From positions 79,981,009-80,045,008 of the forward strand of contig CM073594.1 in assembly GCA_037074705.1 (NCBI GenBank): a stretch of 64,000 nt of DNA, in the 5' to 3' direction. The notes beneath the pieces are model-generated. The model did not search any database. It saw nothing but the letters and a program-made list of their open reading frames with translations, and was not told where the DNA came from. Numbering within the stretch: position 1 is the stretch's first letter; every line of letters starts with the position of its first letter. The DNA comes from Zhengitettix transpicula (taxonomy: Eukaryota; Arthropoda; Insecta; Orthoptera; Tetrigidae). Shown piece by piece: positions 9,831 to 22,954 of the stretch. The position numbers and the translations under genes were made by a program.

Positions 9831-11014
9831 TTATTAGAAGAAGATGAAAAGTTTCACTTATTATCAATTTGCAAAAATGTTGACTGTCGCTGTACTTCTG
9901 TGAAAGTGAAATTTTCCGAGAAATTAAGTACGAGTGAAGTTAGCCGGTTCCAATAACAATGGTCTGGAGGTTTTATTGCCCCGTGGGGCCCGGACTGGGA
10001 TACGAGTCCTTAGGGAGGACAGGCGTGTTACAACCCCCGGAAGACAAAAGGGGTGTGGGGTGCTTAACATCTCGGGCACAAGCCTCCTCTTGTAGAAGAT
10101 AACGCCTTCATAGCCGACCCGGCGTTTCGCCAATGGGATTTGTTAATGAAATCTGAAATACCAGCTAGATCCTCAGGGAAGACACTAACAAAAGTTCCAC
10201 AGTTTTATGTCCGTTCACAGCTTCAAATTTCTAACTTATTCATAGAAAGTGCTCAGACTCGGCGGATCTAATTTAAAGTAACATATATATGAATAATAAA
10301 CTGATTGATAAACCACAATCTACTTAGATATATTTCAAGTAATGTAATCAAAAGAAGCAATTTTTTCACAACGTTGATGACAACAGCAAGTTAATTCATA
10401 TGAAAATTACATATTTTATAATAATGCAGTGTTTTAGCCATTACAGACAATTTCTATTTATTTCATTTGAATGATGCCCCAGAGTTTAATACTAGTATAT
10501 ATTTATATTCCGTCTGTTTATTTTATTTGACGAAACAATTTTGTAGTTCACAATTTCTCTACAGGAAAGTCCTTATATACAAACACGTAACGATACGTTG
10601 TTTTAATTAAATAAATAAACATTGCCTGTAATTGGTCAAAAAAATAAATTATCTACTTCATATAAACAGACTAAAAGTACAACCTTCATTACATTATAAT
10701 ATTGGCGTCTGAGATATTGAAGGTGTTAGTTTATCACGTATCATTATTACTCGTCGAAGAATTACGATCCCGACAATAGAAAATACTGTGCTAATTATTA
10801 TTTAATATTACATCACCCATTTAAACACTTAAATTTTCGATTAGCTTTATGCCAAATATATTAATTACCATGACAATCTCTTCAGATATCTAAATTCTCC
10901 TACGTTTTGTCCCGTAAACCGATCGATTCTATAGGCAAACTAAACATACTAGAATTTTCTAGTGTTACTCAGGTCTAACGGGAAAGTAATTAGATTTATT
11001 GTGAAACTATCGGG
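9831..11014. other. unassigned; GC-rich patch then AT-rich DNA
   Basis: A GC-rich patch at 9955-10135 contains complementary runs (GCCCCGTGGGGC) and a short minus-strand open frame I cannot assign. The remainder is AT-rich and unremarkable. Confidence 0.35.
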
Positions 11015-11670
11015 ATGCCTGGCGTTTCCCGCAATGTTATAATTAAACACTGTGACATCCATAACTCCGGATTTGACTCCAATATCGGTTTTGTTTTTGC
11101 TTTATTTCTGTGTAACGCCCCTCCACACCCATCCCTAAAAGTGCTCCCTTTCCGTGCCAAAACGGTTTGAAATTATACATGAACAACACTGGTAGAAATA
11201 ATACCAATCTCACTGACGCCGAAAAATATTTATTCGATGCAAATACCGGCCGTTTAAGATTATTGAAAAGTTTCACCACCGTCCCTGGGGGTTAAACGAC
11301 AAGTTTAATGTCATACTTAAACTCAGCGATAACCATAACACCGGATTTAAATAAAATCTTGAATGTTTTCACGATATTTTCTTGTAACCCACTTCCATCT
11401 CCACCCCTTCCATGCCGTAAGGGGTTGAAATTATACACAGAAAAAATCGGAAGAAATTCAATTAATCTCTTGGACCCAGAAAAATATTTATCCGCCGCAA
11501 ATATAGGCCGTTTAACATGTTTGAAAATTTCCACTCCCTTCCCTGGGGGTGGAACTCAGTGTTTGTTTCCTGTTCACAAGGAACACGTGTACAAAATGTG
11601 GTCAAATTTGTTTCACGGGTGTAGAATTGTGTGCGTAACATACACACGCACAAACACTGTATATTAGAAG
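11015..11670 (+). repeat. family D tandem repeat array
   Basis: Begins near GGATGCCTGGCGTTTCCCG and holds two units offset by about 250-270 bp. The second unit repeats AAGGGGTTGAAATTATACAC, the CCCAGAAAAATATTTATCCG block and GCCGTTTAACATGTTTGAAA. It ends with TTTCACGGGTGTAGAATTGT and GTAACATACACACG, then a short TATATTAGAAGATTAGAAG run. The open frames here are repeated between units and look accidental. Confidence 0.7.
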
Positions 11671-12391
11671 ATTAGAAGATAATTAGTTGAATTAAAATAT
11701 GACATTGCAATAATTGACTCTACGAATCACAAGCTACGCCCTCACTTTCCTTTGTAACCGATTAAATCAAGTATTACTGGTATCAATATTTAATATTAAA
11801 TAGCGAAAATCAGATAAAAAGCATAATTTAAATTTGAAATCGAATTTCCTGTCTGACATATTACGTATTACAAAACAAAGATTTGGCCGGCAGCAAAAAT
11901 ATAATTATTAATCAATTACTATATAAAAAGTTCAAAGTTAGGCCAAGAATAATTTGAGTAGTAAATTGTAGGTTAGTGTGAGACATACAAAAGAGAAAAA
12001 TCGTACGTAGATTCATGGTTATTTCGAGATTTATCTTTTACTTCATTTATTATTATAATCAATTTGTTACATAATTATTTATTTAATTCTTTAATGCAAT
12101 TGTTTTTATATAGTCGATGATTATGGAAATTTGACAAAACTTCTAACAATCTAAATTTAAAAAATTATTTAAACGTTTTTTTTTCAAACAATGCAGACTG
12201 AGGAAAACAACTGGAGTAAAATTCCATAATTATTAATCTCATTAACGAGATTCTGTTTTTAGACGAGAGCCATGCCTTGAGTGATCATAAATGTTGTTCA
12301 AGTAATATCCTAAAAATTACTTCAAAAGAAATAATAATATTTTTATACTATCAATTGTACGTATCAATTTTGTTGTAATTAAATAATCTTT

Positions 12392-12395
<4 letters not shown>

Positions 12396-12422
<27 letters not shown>
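12396..12422. repeat. (TA)n microsatellite
   Basis: Uninterrupted AT dinucleotide run of about 27 bp. No family C ends are attached here. Confidence 0.95.
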
Positions 12423-12426
<4 letters not shown>

Positions 12427-12966
12427 TTATAATAAAACAACTTATTGTAGAGATTGATAAAAAAACCATTTGAAGAAGTCAAAACTTTATAAAACATTCG
12501 CCTATGAATCATATTACAAAATTATGAAAATTTAAAGTTTTTTTAAAAAATAAAATTAAGTTTGATTTTATATAGTTACGTAATATTATATTTCTTGTCA
12601 AACAATAATTAAAATTTCCCAATTATATTACAAATTTATTATTTAGGCAATGGATGCGTAAATTTTTAATATTTTAAACTGTGTCAGATTATCATTTTCT
12701 AGTGTAAACGAGAGAAGGAAACCCATTATTCAATTCGAAGAAACAATTGAATGCTTAGTGTTCTCATGAAGATTATAATTGACGATTGATTACTGAAATT
12801 CAGTGAGCTGAATTGAAATGGAAAGCGCTTTTTACAACCGACCACTGCTATAATGAGCTGTTTATTTATACTTCTAACTCATAGCATGAAATAGTTTAAA
12901 TAGGCCGCTGTAAAATATTAGTCATCCGATTGCTGACCAATTATGTTGTTATTAAATATCCTTTTT

Positions 12967-12968
<2 letters not shown>

Positions 12969-13002
<34 letters not shown>
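12969..13002. repeat. (TA)n microsatellite
   Basis: Uninterrupted AT dinucleotide run of about 34 bp, again without an adjacent family C terminus. Confidence 0.95.
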
Positions 13003-13005
<3 letters not shown>

Positions 13006-14574
13006 TTGAGATCTCCATTTACTTCCTCCTGGAGTTTCCTATTTTGGAATACAATATTTTCTTTATTTCTTTCAATTTGCAGAGTACTGTGTCCTTCATA
13101 TTCCAGTTTCTATACGATTCTTCATAATTATTTTAGTTAATATGAGTCCGAAGGCTTGAGTTTGATTTTTAACTAAAAGAATGAAATGTATCACAAATTG
13201 TTCCCAGTTCACGTTCTTCATTAAAAACTTGTGTTTGGTATCTTTTAAATTTTAATATTTTTAGACCAGTATTGTGATTACGTGCCATCCTCGTAGAAAT
13301 GTTCTTTAGCGCTGTCTCACCCCTACAGTTTCGAAATAACATGTGTACCAAGACTTTAATTGAAATTTATTCCAGTATTTCATAGCCAATGCATATCTTA
13401 CGTACGTCCATATAGCCTGTATATAGTCATTTACTTATTCCCCTCTGCAAGACCTAAAAGTTACTAAGGGAAATTTTCGCGCTACCTGTGTAATTTACAT
13501 TTATACTTGCTGAGTGCCCACATTGCTCGGGTATTTACTTATATTAGTGTGGAGAAGGAAATGATTCCACACTAACCTTTTCGAAAAACATTTCATTTAA
13601 ACAGTACCAATAACGTTACTGTATGGATGTTAACTCATTCATACATTCCCCTCCCCGACCTAACACTTCGGAATCTAACTACAAATAAACCAGGATGATA
13701 ACTAGACGGTACTTAAAGAAATCGGAAAAATTTTAATATATAAAATAAGAGTGTCCATTAATTAGGCCGAATTAAGAGAGTGAAAAATACTATTTAACTT
13801 AATAACCTCTAAAAATGATCCTTGCACCTTAAAGAACTGAAAACTTAAAACCTTAAACTTAATGGAGTTAAAAAATAATAGCTGGTTCAGTAAGAAAATC
13901 AAAAATCCCGGTAACTTAAGTGGATAAAAATAGTTTTGATGTCATTTTGTCAACCGCGTTCACCTCCACGGCAAGTAATATAAAACTTCACCACGATTAA
14001 TGCAAATTGCTTCACTCCATTACCTTTTGGAGCTGAAATAAGACACTTAAAACTAGACCTTCTATCAAAATCAGCAACGTTTTAATAGTCGCAAATAATA
14101 TACGTTTATGAATATATTTATTGCCACCCCCTCCAACCCAGGAGATGGATGGTGTGTTTGAATCCCTCGGTATTTGTTCCTGGATCGTAAGTAACATGTG
14201 AACAATATATTTAGGAACGCACAAGGGACAGACAGTCTCATATTCATTTTTATTTGGTGCTCTAAAATGATTCAATTGTGTGTTTCGTGATAGTGAATTT
14301 GCAAAATTGACCTATTTTAAAGTTTGATAGTTTTCATTATATATTTGGAGTAAATTCAGTGATGTTGAAATTGATGAACAATCAGAATTGGTATTTAAAT
14401 ATATTATTTTTAAATTTGGTAAGATATCTTGTAAATCTTGCATCATTTTGTACCGTCGTAATTCATTTAGGCCTAATTGTGTGTTTGTATTTTTGGATAA
14501 TATTTTAAAGTGTAAGATTTCTGTAATTTCAACAGTAAAATTAATTCTGTAAATTATATATTTCATTTTAATTC

Positions 14575-14941
14575 TCTACCGTTTCGAGAAACGATAAAAC
14601 GCCCTGAGATAAGAGTCACACTTAAATCAATAGCGGTGGCAAATTTTATTTGAATTTATATGTAAAATATTTTTTTCTGTTTTACTAAATTTTTAATTTT
14701 AGTTTCATCATTTCGAAACCTTAAATTAAATGTCAAGTATTGCTATTAAACTTTAATAACTTGAAAATTACAGTAATTTGATTCAAATGGTTTCAATTAA
14801 CGGTTTTTATTCAATAATTATTAAGTGTAAAGTATAGTAAAATCCATTTCCTTTAAATAAGTTAAATGTCCGTACTGCATTAAATCGCTTTTCATAGTTA
14901 AATACAGTAAATAATTAAATATCTTCAAGTAGTTTGTTACA
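14575..14941 (+). mobile_element. family C repeat, 3' part
   Basis: Carries the family C marker ACGCCCTGAGATAAGAG and ends TTTGTTACA beside a short TATATAT run, as the 3' ends of full copies do. The 5' part is not recognisable, so the copy is old or truncated. Confidence 0.55.
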
Positions 14942-14949
14942 ATATATAT

Positions 14950-15993
14950 TGTGGTAATTAAAAGGAAATCCTTAATTAATAGACAAAAATTTGAAATCGC
15001 ATTGTTAGCGGCAGAAAACACAAGAGTTGTACACAAGAATCTGGCAAGAATGCCATGTTTGTGATTATTGTAGGTTGTTGGCTCTCAAGAAGCGTTGTGT
15101 GCTTCAGTCGTCGTGGAATTATAGCTGTGAACAGACCAAAAGTAAAATATACATGCAGTACAACAGTTAGAACAGTTCATTTGTACAAGTTGTAGTCTGC
15201 GAGACAAATACGTAAATATTCAACGCTGAACATTTAGAGCGCAGAGTTTAAACTATTACATTCGTGATTTGGACCATTGTTTTCGTTTGTGGGAGCCAGG
15301 CAACTGCATACAGCAGTTATTAAAATTCAGAACGAGTTAATAACATTTCCTAAACGAACAGTGAGCCATTTCGTCAAACTAAAAGTGTAATTAGAATCAG
15401 TGTTATACAAATTGCCTCTCTATAAAGGCAATAAATGTGTTTGTGTGTGTACAAACGAGCCAAATTTACCTGAGTACCAGAGACAGTAAGTTAAAATTTC
15501 ACAGAACTATTTTTGTAATCTCATAAGTAAAGATGTTATCGCCAGATTTCAAATTTTGTTGAGATTTTAAAATCATATTTTATGTTTCTCTTTTACATTG
15601 TAATAATACATTGATGAAGTAAATCCATGATAGCTGGATAAAATTTGATTATTAACAAGAAGTTTTTTTATTAAAGGCCCAGTAAACGACCCTGAGAAAG
15701 AGTAAAATTTTATTGTCTGATATTAATTAATAATATAAATTGAAGTCAATTTCTTAATAACTATTGTAAATTAATTTGATAACTTATGTAAATTTAATTG
15801 TTTGTGCGTTAATAAATTAATTTGTTTGTCTATTTTAAAATCTTGTTTAATATTATAACATCCTATCATTTTAATATTTAAATTACTAAAAAATTGACGC
15901 ATTAACGTGACGATTTAATTGGCTTTCATACGGAGTCGCCACAAATTTGCATCTTCAACTTGCAGTTTTCTTTATAAATTCTAATTGTTTACA
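14950..15993 (+). mobile_element. family C repeat, diverged copy
   Basis: Starts TGTGGTAATTAAAAGG directly after TATATAT. It contains the family C landmarks in order: ACCAGAGACAGTAAGTTAAAAT, then AAGGCCCAGTAAACGACCCTGAGAA, then a TTGGC...CC...AAATTTGC segment, and an end at TTGTTTACA. The 3' border is the best guess. No coding sequence. Confidence 0.5.
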
Positions 15994-16017
15994 TAATGCA
16001 TTTTATAAGAGGCTAAT

Positions 16018-16055
16018 TATCTATCTCTCTAATTATCTATCTATCTATCTATCTA

Positions 16056-16096
<41 letters not shown>
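16018..16096. repeat. (TCTA)n/(TA)n microsatellite
   Basis: About six TCTA units run into about 35 bp of pure TA, which abuts the 5' end of the next family C unit. Confidence 0.95.
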
Positions 16097-16099
<3 letters not shown>

Positions 16100-17224
16100 A
16101 ATGTCAATTAAACAGGCCATTAATTGTTTTAATATAATTAAATGGTTAGCGGTACGAATGCATAAAGGCGACAATGAAGGCCGGTTTTTCCTTTGTTCAA
16201 CCATGGAGACCACGCGGGGAAAACTCAGTAGAACGCCAGTCTGCTGCGAGAAACGGAACAGTTCAAACGTAAAAGTCTGCTGATATAAAAGTCTGAAATT
16301 GGCGATTGAAAGGTGAAGGAGTCAAAATTCTGCGTACGAGAGATGAAAATGTTAAAAGTCGTCGGGGAGATAATATAGTTCAGTTCACCTAGAGCAACAA
16401 ACAGTAAAGTCTGCAGATATAAAGTACGGATGGCGAGATCCTGTATTTTTACATGAAAGCAAGCAAATATTTTACGGAGAGATTTATTTAATAATTTTCA
16501 CACGGTGAAGCAAATGGTTTCTTCACGCTGATTGAACAACTATCGCATAGAGGGGACCGGCAGCCACTAGCAGACCAAAGGGGGCGGCTCATCCGAGGTT
16601 CCTGATAGCAGAGGACGAGTATTTTAATCGTGTGTATTAAAATTTTCAATAAAGTGTAGAGTCTGTGTAAAAATGGCCTTTTAGTGTGGTAGCTTTCAAG
16701 CTACAAGAGAGAGATCTGGTTCCAGACAGACGTTCCGTAAGGAACAAAGCTTTTATACAAATTTGGAAACGATAATTAAAAAGGTATAATCAGATTTCGT
16801 TCATTTTTCTTTTCGTTCAGCTTTCTTTTCACTTCTTTTCATATTTGTTTTAGGTTAACTTTTTATATTTGAATTGTTAATTGTCAGTTTATACATTGCT
16901 TTTGTTCTAATTATCAAACCCAGATATTGCCCTGAGATAAGAGATTCGACGAATTTGATTGTAATGATTATATCATTACTGTATGTTGAAAAATGCCACT
17001 ATTAAATAAATGAAAATTAAAGTATTTGTTTTTTTAATGCATGAAATTCGGTATGAAAATTAGGTCTTGTACATTGTAAATTTATCAACAATAATCAATT
17101 TCTTTTAAAGCTTAGTAAATTTTGTTAATTGATTCATTTAATTTAAACCCTATCAAGAGATTTATTACATAAAATGGCTTCTGCAACATGGGGCAAATTA
17201 ATCTATTACAAGTTGTTTATTACA
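16097..17224 (+). mobile_element. family C LTR-like repeat
   Basis: 1128 bp from TGTAATGTCAATTAAACAGG to TTGTTTATTACA, bordered by ATATAT on the left and ATATATATTG on the right. Internal landmarks shared with other copies: GCGACAATG near 100 bp, a tract around GGTTCCAGACAGACG, and TATTGCCCTGAGATAAGAG. Near the 3' end is AAATGGCTTCTGCAACATGGGGCAAATTAA, which resembles a tRNA-Lys-type primer-binding site. TG...CA ends and lack of genes suggest an LTR or LTR plus leader, but no internal gag-pol is attached. Confidence 0.6.
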
Positions 17225-18423
17225 ATATATATTGATTGATTGTTCAAAAAAAATTTAACAATCTCTGCAATGAACCTATATTTTCATCTCATATTAGATA
17301 TACAACTATTTGAAGTTTTCAATTATTTGTTTAGCCTACGTCTACGTCCATATTCCTCCGAAACTGGCTGTGAGACCATGCACCACGATGTTTTAAATAT
17401 TTGAAGAGGTGTACATCGTGAAAATCCATGCAGCTTTATTCGTGATGTGCGTCATAAGTAGACAAAAACAGTGGATTTGAAGTCAGTAGACACGTATCTT
17501 CAGCACGAAATATTACAGAGATTCCATTCTAAGGGGAGCAGTGGCAGTGGTTCGCATTTGGTATGCAGTGCAGCTACGTTTCTCTCCGCGCGTTATCATC
17601 GCCCAGTAAATAAACAAGCAACGCACTCCCTCCGTGCACGCACGTCAGCCTCAGAAATGCACCACCAAGGACCACGATGCCTCGTGGCCCGTGACTTCAC
17701 CACACACGTTATAACTTACCAACAGTCCTTAATAAATTCTATTCTTTAAATTAAACACACCCAGCAAAATTGATACTGCTGAATTCAACATGGAACCAAA
17801 CAATAATAAAGCTGTAATTTGACGAACAGTGGGAAAAAGTTCCAAGCAAAATTTGAGACGTTGTAACAGATTTCATCAGACCACAAACTTCTGGTAATTG
17901 TTTAAATAATATGGTGATAAAGTTAATTAATAACGTGATAATTTTAACAAGCATTTTCTTACACGTTGTGTCCGAAATTATAATTTAGGTCCCAATCAGG
18001 GACGAAAATTTGTGTTTGATATACATTATGTTTTAACCAGAATAATTTTAATAAAATTCTAATAAACTGTATTTTTATTATTTAATTTAAAATGAAATAG
18101 TCCACGGAAGATTGACTGAAATGCATACGACTGATTGTCATAAATCGAAAGAAATGCTATGGACTGAATTAAAATAAAAATTTAAATTTAGTTTACAATA
18201 TTTTTATAAAATAAGGCTAATTTGCAGATAAATGACGAAAAATGTATATCAAAAGAATGAAACACAGGTTTATGCGTCAGTTAAATAATTAATTTTTCAC
18301 AATAAAAAAATAAGTAACGATTATAAGAATCTGACATTATTTTTAAATTTAATAATTAAAACTTACAGCCTGTAAGTAAAAAAATTATGCTATTTAAAAC
18401 AAAATATACATATATATATATAT
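17225..18423. other. unassigned; GC-richer stretch at 17340-17720
   Basis: The GC-richer part has a 92-codon plus-strand open frame without recognisable domains, which I do not accept as a gene. The rest is AT-rich. It ends in a short TA run at about 18408-18423. Confidence 0.35.
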
Positions 18424-19597
18424 TGTAATACTAATTAGAGGTCATTAGTGATTTGATAATTGAAAATGTGTGGTGGATTGTTATCGGCGAGAATATCAAA
18501 AGCAACAATGTACAGGCGAGCCTTTGTCGGTAGCAGGAATTCTAAAACTCCAGTCTACCGGCGGCAGTTGTGGGCAAATATTCATCGAGAAAAGTTGCGG
18601 GCATAAATTCATCAAGAAAACCTGCAGGTTGAATTTTATTGAGTAAAAGTTGGACAGTAAATTCATCGAGTAAAATTGCAGGAACGAGTTCAATAAGTCA
18701 AGTGATAGTTAAAAATTCAACAAGTAAAAAGACTGTCGCGAATTGAATCGAAAAAGAGTTTGATAACAATCTGGCTGACCAATAGAGAAATACCATATTT
18801 GCCGGCGAGAAAGAGACTTAATACGGAGGATCACAGGAGCTGTACGGAGAAATCGTTCCAGTTGAGAGATACCAAAGTTTGGACAGTGATTTCTAATCAA
18901 TTTAAATTCAGTGAAATTATGGCCTGTTAAATGCGAAAAAATTAGATTGCATCAGAACCCAAAACGAAAGCCTGGTACCAGCAGAGACTGTAAGTAGAAA
19001 GAAATTTAATAAAGGTTTTGTAAACGTTAAATAAGGATCAAATCGTCAGATTTCGGTTTCAAGTTTATTTTATTGTTTAACTTAAATATTGTAAGAAAAT
19101 TTGATTGTTTTATTTAAAAGTAAAAGATTGGTTCTTTATTTAGAAGGCCCAAATAAACGTCCCTGAGATGAGATGTGATAAAATCTGTAAAACAGAAAGA
19201 ACTCAAATGTAAATAATCACGTCAAGAAATGTTATTTTTTTACTTGGAATAAATTAATTGCTTTGTAAAGTTTAAAAATATGGTAAATTATTTTGAAACC
19301 TTTTCGTTCAAATTTAATAAAATAAAATTAATCCATTAATCACTTGCTTAAATTTTGTTAATATTTCAATTCATTACCAATTGGCGTCATTAACGTATTG
19401 CCAACCATTAATTCTTTTAATCATTTTATTCATTAAATTTTCGTACCTCAACGTAGGCTCATTAATTCTTTTAATTGTTTTTTGTTCATTACAATTTGGC
19501 ACCCTAATTCAAATAATATATTTTTATTCATTACAATTTGACCTTCAACGTGGGGAAAATTAATCATTTAATTAATGCAATCTGATTGTTTATTACA
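18424..19597 (+). mobile_element. family C LTR-like repeat with repeated primer-site motif
   Basis: Starts TGTAATACTAATTAGAGG after TATATAT and ends GTTTATTACA before ATGTATATATATA. It contains GGTACCAGCAGAGACTGTAAG and AAGGCCCAAATAAACGTCCC. The 3' 220 bp carry a short unit at least three times: AATTGGCGTCATTAACG, then CAATTTGGCACC, then ACAATTTGACCTTCAACGTG, each beside CATTACC/CATTACA-type sequence. Confidence 0.6.
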
Positions 19598-20219
19598 ATG
19601 TATATATATATATTATCTCAACATTTCTGACTCGATGCCTTTAAATAAAAATCTTTTGACGACTGCATGTGAACCTTTACTTGGTAAATTCTCACATGGA
19701 GTAATTTTTAAATAATATATAATTTTAATATGTACAAAATATAAAACCACGAACCAATTTAAATTGAAAAACCATTATAAAATGTTAATAAATCCACTGC
19801 AATATGTAAATGCCCTAGGAGCATTTATAATTTTAGGGGTCTTTTAATCTCCACGTTTTATATTAGTACATATTAGTAATAAAACATGAAACTATGATGG
19901 GAAGCTGAGGTAAACTTTGCATCTGCTATTAAAAAGGTTTAATACCTTTAAGTAATTATATTAAGGCAATTCATGTATTTAAAGCGACGAAGCGTTGTGT
20001 TTGATATATATTTTGTTTGAAATAGAATAATTAAAACAAATTCTGACTAGCACTGTTGTTTCAATGAAGTAACATCAAAGTTCAACATCATATTTGCAAT
20101 GTTTTGAATTGAATAACACAGCATGATTCTGGAGCAGATAAATGATAACGATTTGATTATTTATTAAAGTAACTAATGATTCTCATCGCATATTTAGGAA
20201 TGTCAACAAAATAGATGGT
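19598..20219. other. AT-rich unassigned stretch
   Basis: No recognisable element termini, exons or RNA genes. Confidence 0.4.
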
Positions 20220-20660
20220 CTTATCCTCTTAGATAAGGAGAGACAGGAAAAATTAGTAGTAAAAGGAATATACAAAATGGCGTGCGAGTGTGGTATAAAT
20301 AGGGGAAACTGGCTGGACCGTACAAATGATTCCTTGGATTACGATGGTTTAATTTATCCGTTATAGCAGAAAACTTAAAATAGCTTGAAGACACAAATAA
20401 ACGTCCCAAGGAATGTTTTTCTGCGCTCCGACGATTGACGATTTTATAGAAATACAAAAGTCACATTATTTTAACCATAACAACCAGACTCGGCCTTAGA
20501 CCCCCTGAAATATAAAGCTTCCTGAGAGGATAGCGACATGACAATTCGGTCGGACTTGGTGTGATCTCCTCTATAAGGGACTGACCCAGTATTGCCCATC
20601 CTTGAAAATTCTCAGAATTAGCGAACGAAACGTCGGCAAATAAATATTTTATTTTATCAC
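20220..20660 (+). pseudogene. possible Penelope-like endonuclease/3'-end remnant
   Basis: The plus strand reads KGIYKMACECG, close to the start of the GIY-YIG endonuclease of Penelope-like elements (usually GVYKIPCxCG...YIGQT). The YIG half is not intact. Downstream, AACGAAACGTCGGCAAATAA resembles the 3' untranslated tails of Penelope-like elements. Stops and frameshifts are everywhere. The assignment rests on short matches, so it is tentative. Confidence 0.35.
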
Positions 20661-21963
20661 AAACACGTTTTACCTGATAAAAGTTAGCGTAAAGTATACG
20701 AATTAAATAAGAACGTTGTCCTACTGTGTATGATTTAAAACTAAAGTGCACTAAATTAGACATATTAAACAGGATAAAACGACCTAATGCTAAAGTAAAG
20801 TTAGACGCTGCAATAATTACTATATTAGTGTATGTAACTTCAAAATAAGTAATATTATTTATAGAGCGTAAAAATTAAGCTATAATTTTGAAGTAGTATT
20901 TTTTTCTTGTGAGATCTACAGCGAATTTGGTAGATTGACTCCGATACCAAAGAGCGCCTTTCACGATCTATAAAAGCACTATTGACGATAAACACGTGAG
21001 CAGTGTTTTAGAGGATTATTGATTTATGAAACGGCACTAAACAGCTCCACGGGTCGTCGTCTGCCAATCCATTTCCTCCTGCAAGAGTCCTGCAGGAAAT
21101 CACATTTTTTATTGTCGCGACGCCTGCCACATCAGATCACTAGACAACGACCAGGGACGGTGTCGTAGGGAGCGGGAGGGGGGGGGGCACTTAATCCCCT
21201 ACCTCTTGTTGCTGGCGAAGGGATGAAAAACTGCATGCGAGTGCAGTACCCTTAAACTTTATTAGAAACGTGCCGACAAGCGCTAGATTTCTTCCCCCTC
21301 AGCCCCGCTCGAGACAGTCGCTCCCCCTATTTTATTCGTTCGCCGAGATCCGTAGAAGGGACGAATTTTATCTCACCCCTGAGACCGGGCGGCGGGAAGT
21401 TGGTACTACTCTGAGGCAGATATCAATGTTTGCGATGAGAGATGAGCCGGACCTCGCAGGACAAGTGTCAAGGCGAAGTTGAGGACGGCAGGCTGCGATA
21501 TTGGCCCTCGGGGAGAGAGGAAAAGGCAGGGAAGCGCTCGCGAATTCCTGCATGTCCGGGGAATCCCCCTCGGTCAAGCCTGTCAAAATCCTAAAGTGGA
21601 GGGCGGCCGTAAATCTCCCGTTGGATCCGTGCCGATTGAAACACAGTGTCGCCCTGATCTCCTCGGGGTATGAGGACTATATTTCAGATAGCGCCATACA
21701 ATTCAACTTTTTAAAAACGAAAGAGTTGTAATCTAAATGAATGTGAACATAACTGTCGAGACAAACGTGTATCGTCGGACACTAAAAGGAATTCTGTCGG
21801 TGATAAAATACATAGTAAGTATCATTTCAAGTTTCAGGTGCTATAGGATGATAAATAAATAATTATATTATTTTAAGGTGGAAGAATCATTTAAAGCCGA
21901 AATAATATAAAACGTACTGTCCTATAGATTTATTAAATTATTATTCTTATTTTTGTTCGCCAA
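20661..21963. other. unassigned; GC-rich non-repeated island at 21020-21740
   Basis: The island is much GC-richer than its surroundings and is not repeated in the window. It includes a G-run of about 11 at 21179 and several overlapping short open frames with no domain I recognise. It could be a regulatory region, an unrecognised untranslated exon, or the remains of a GC-rich element. Confidence 0.35.
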
Positions 21964-22854
21964 TGTAACGCGTGTATTTCGGTTTAGTTTTGCTTTGTCT
22001 CGGAAGTGTTGTTTACTGTGGTTTTGAGAATTCGAAATCGTGCACGTGCGTGGGGGTGGAGGAGATAAATATTTCCATCCAAGTAATTTTCGTGCCCTGT
22101 CTCGATTGTTGGCCTCAACATGACAGAATTGTTGGCCATTGTTGACTACGGAACTGCAGCTGCGTGCTATAACTCTTGTAACAATGGAAGAATCAGTGAA
22201 ACTGACATTTCGACCAAGTTTTCTAATAAGGAAAAAAAGTAAAAGAATGGGAGCTATAATGGAGGGGACGGAGATAAGCATTTGAAACTGGGCAGTTGTT
22301 CTGTGCTCACCGCAGCTGGTGGATGTGATTATGAGAGGCTCCGTATTGCGTTACGTGTATACGTTTCAAGTGTCACCGATCTACAAATCTCATGAGTTCT
22401 GCTGTAAACTTTTTCAATTTGTTATGTCTGATATAGTCCGAGGCAGAATCGTCCTGAGAAAGGGGCCACAATTTGATAGTTAGGAGTTCGTCGAAGCTAC
22501 ATAATTTAGTACGACGGCTTGCCAGCAATCAATCCCGGAGGCCAACGCCTTAGCCAGCGGTCAACCCCTGAGTCGACGCCTTGCAATGGTCCTGACTAAA
22601 CTCATCACTGCACTTAACCGGTTCTGCCGGCTGTGAGATACGGTGACGTCGGTACGAGAGCTACAGCAAGCAACACAACACAGAATAGCACTATGTATTT
22701 GGTACGGGCAGCAGATCTCTTCTGTGTAGAATCACAGGTGCCTGAGATAAGAGTTTTTCATGCTTAACTGTAATAAACTTATATAGAACTTCTTCAATGG
22801 CCAATATTTTTTGATTTAACGTAAAAACCCAGCCCAAAAAAATAATTCTTTACA
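21964..22854 (+). mobile_element. family B solo-LTR-like repeat, copy 2
   Basis: 891 bp, colinear with 2607-3493 and sharing TGTAACGCGTGT at the start, GAATTGTTGGCCATTGTTGA, CGAGGCAGAATCGTC and GGTACGGGCAGCAGATCTC, with the end TTCTTTACA. AATAAA lies at 22772-22777. No clear target duplication (GCCAA against CTACT) and no coding region, so it may be a solo LTR or non-autonomous repeat. Confidence 0.6.
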
Positions 22855-22954
22855 CTACTCGTAAGAATTTCACATCGCTTTGTAATGAATGGATGTTAAA
22901 CAGCTCTTTTTAAGAAAACGACTTAAACAGTTCTAGACTCGTGTCGAGTTACAA

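Larger units (their letters stand above)
11671..14574. other. long AT-rich non-coding stretch with TA microsatellites
   Basis: No coding exon or RNA gene recognised. It includes (TA)n runs at 12396-12422 and 12969-13002. At 13985-14275 there is a diverged stretch resembling the end of family D (GTTCCTGGATCGTAAGTAACATGTG). Confidence 0.4.

Noticed and set aside
17471..17749. 92-codon plus-strand frame as a small gene
   Set aside because: No domain, no splice or promoter context, and composition consistent with chance in a GC-richer stretch.
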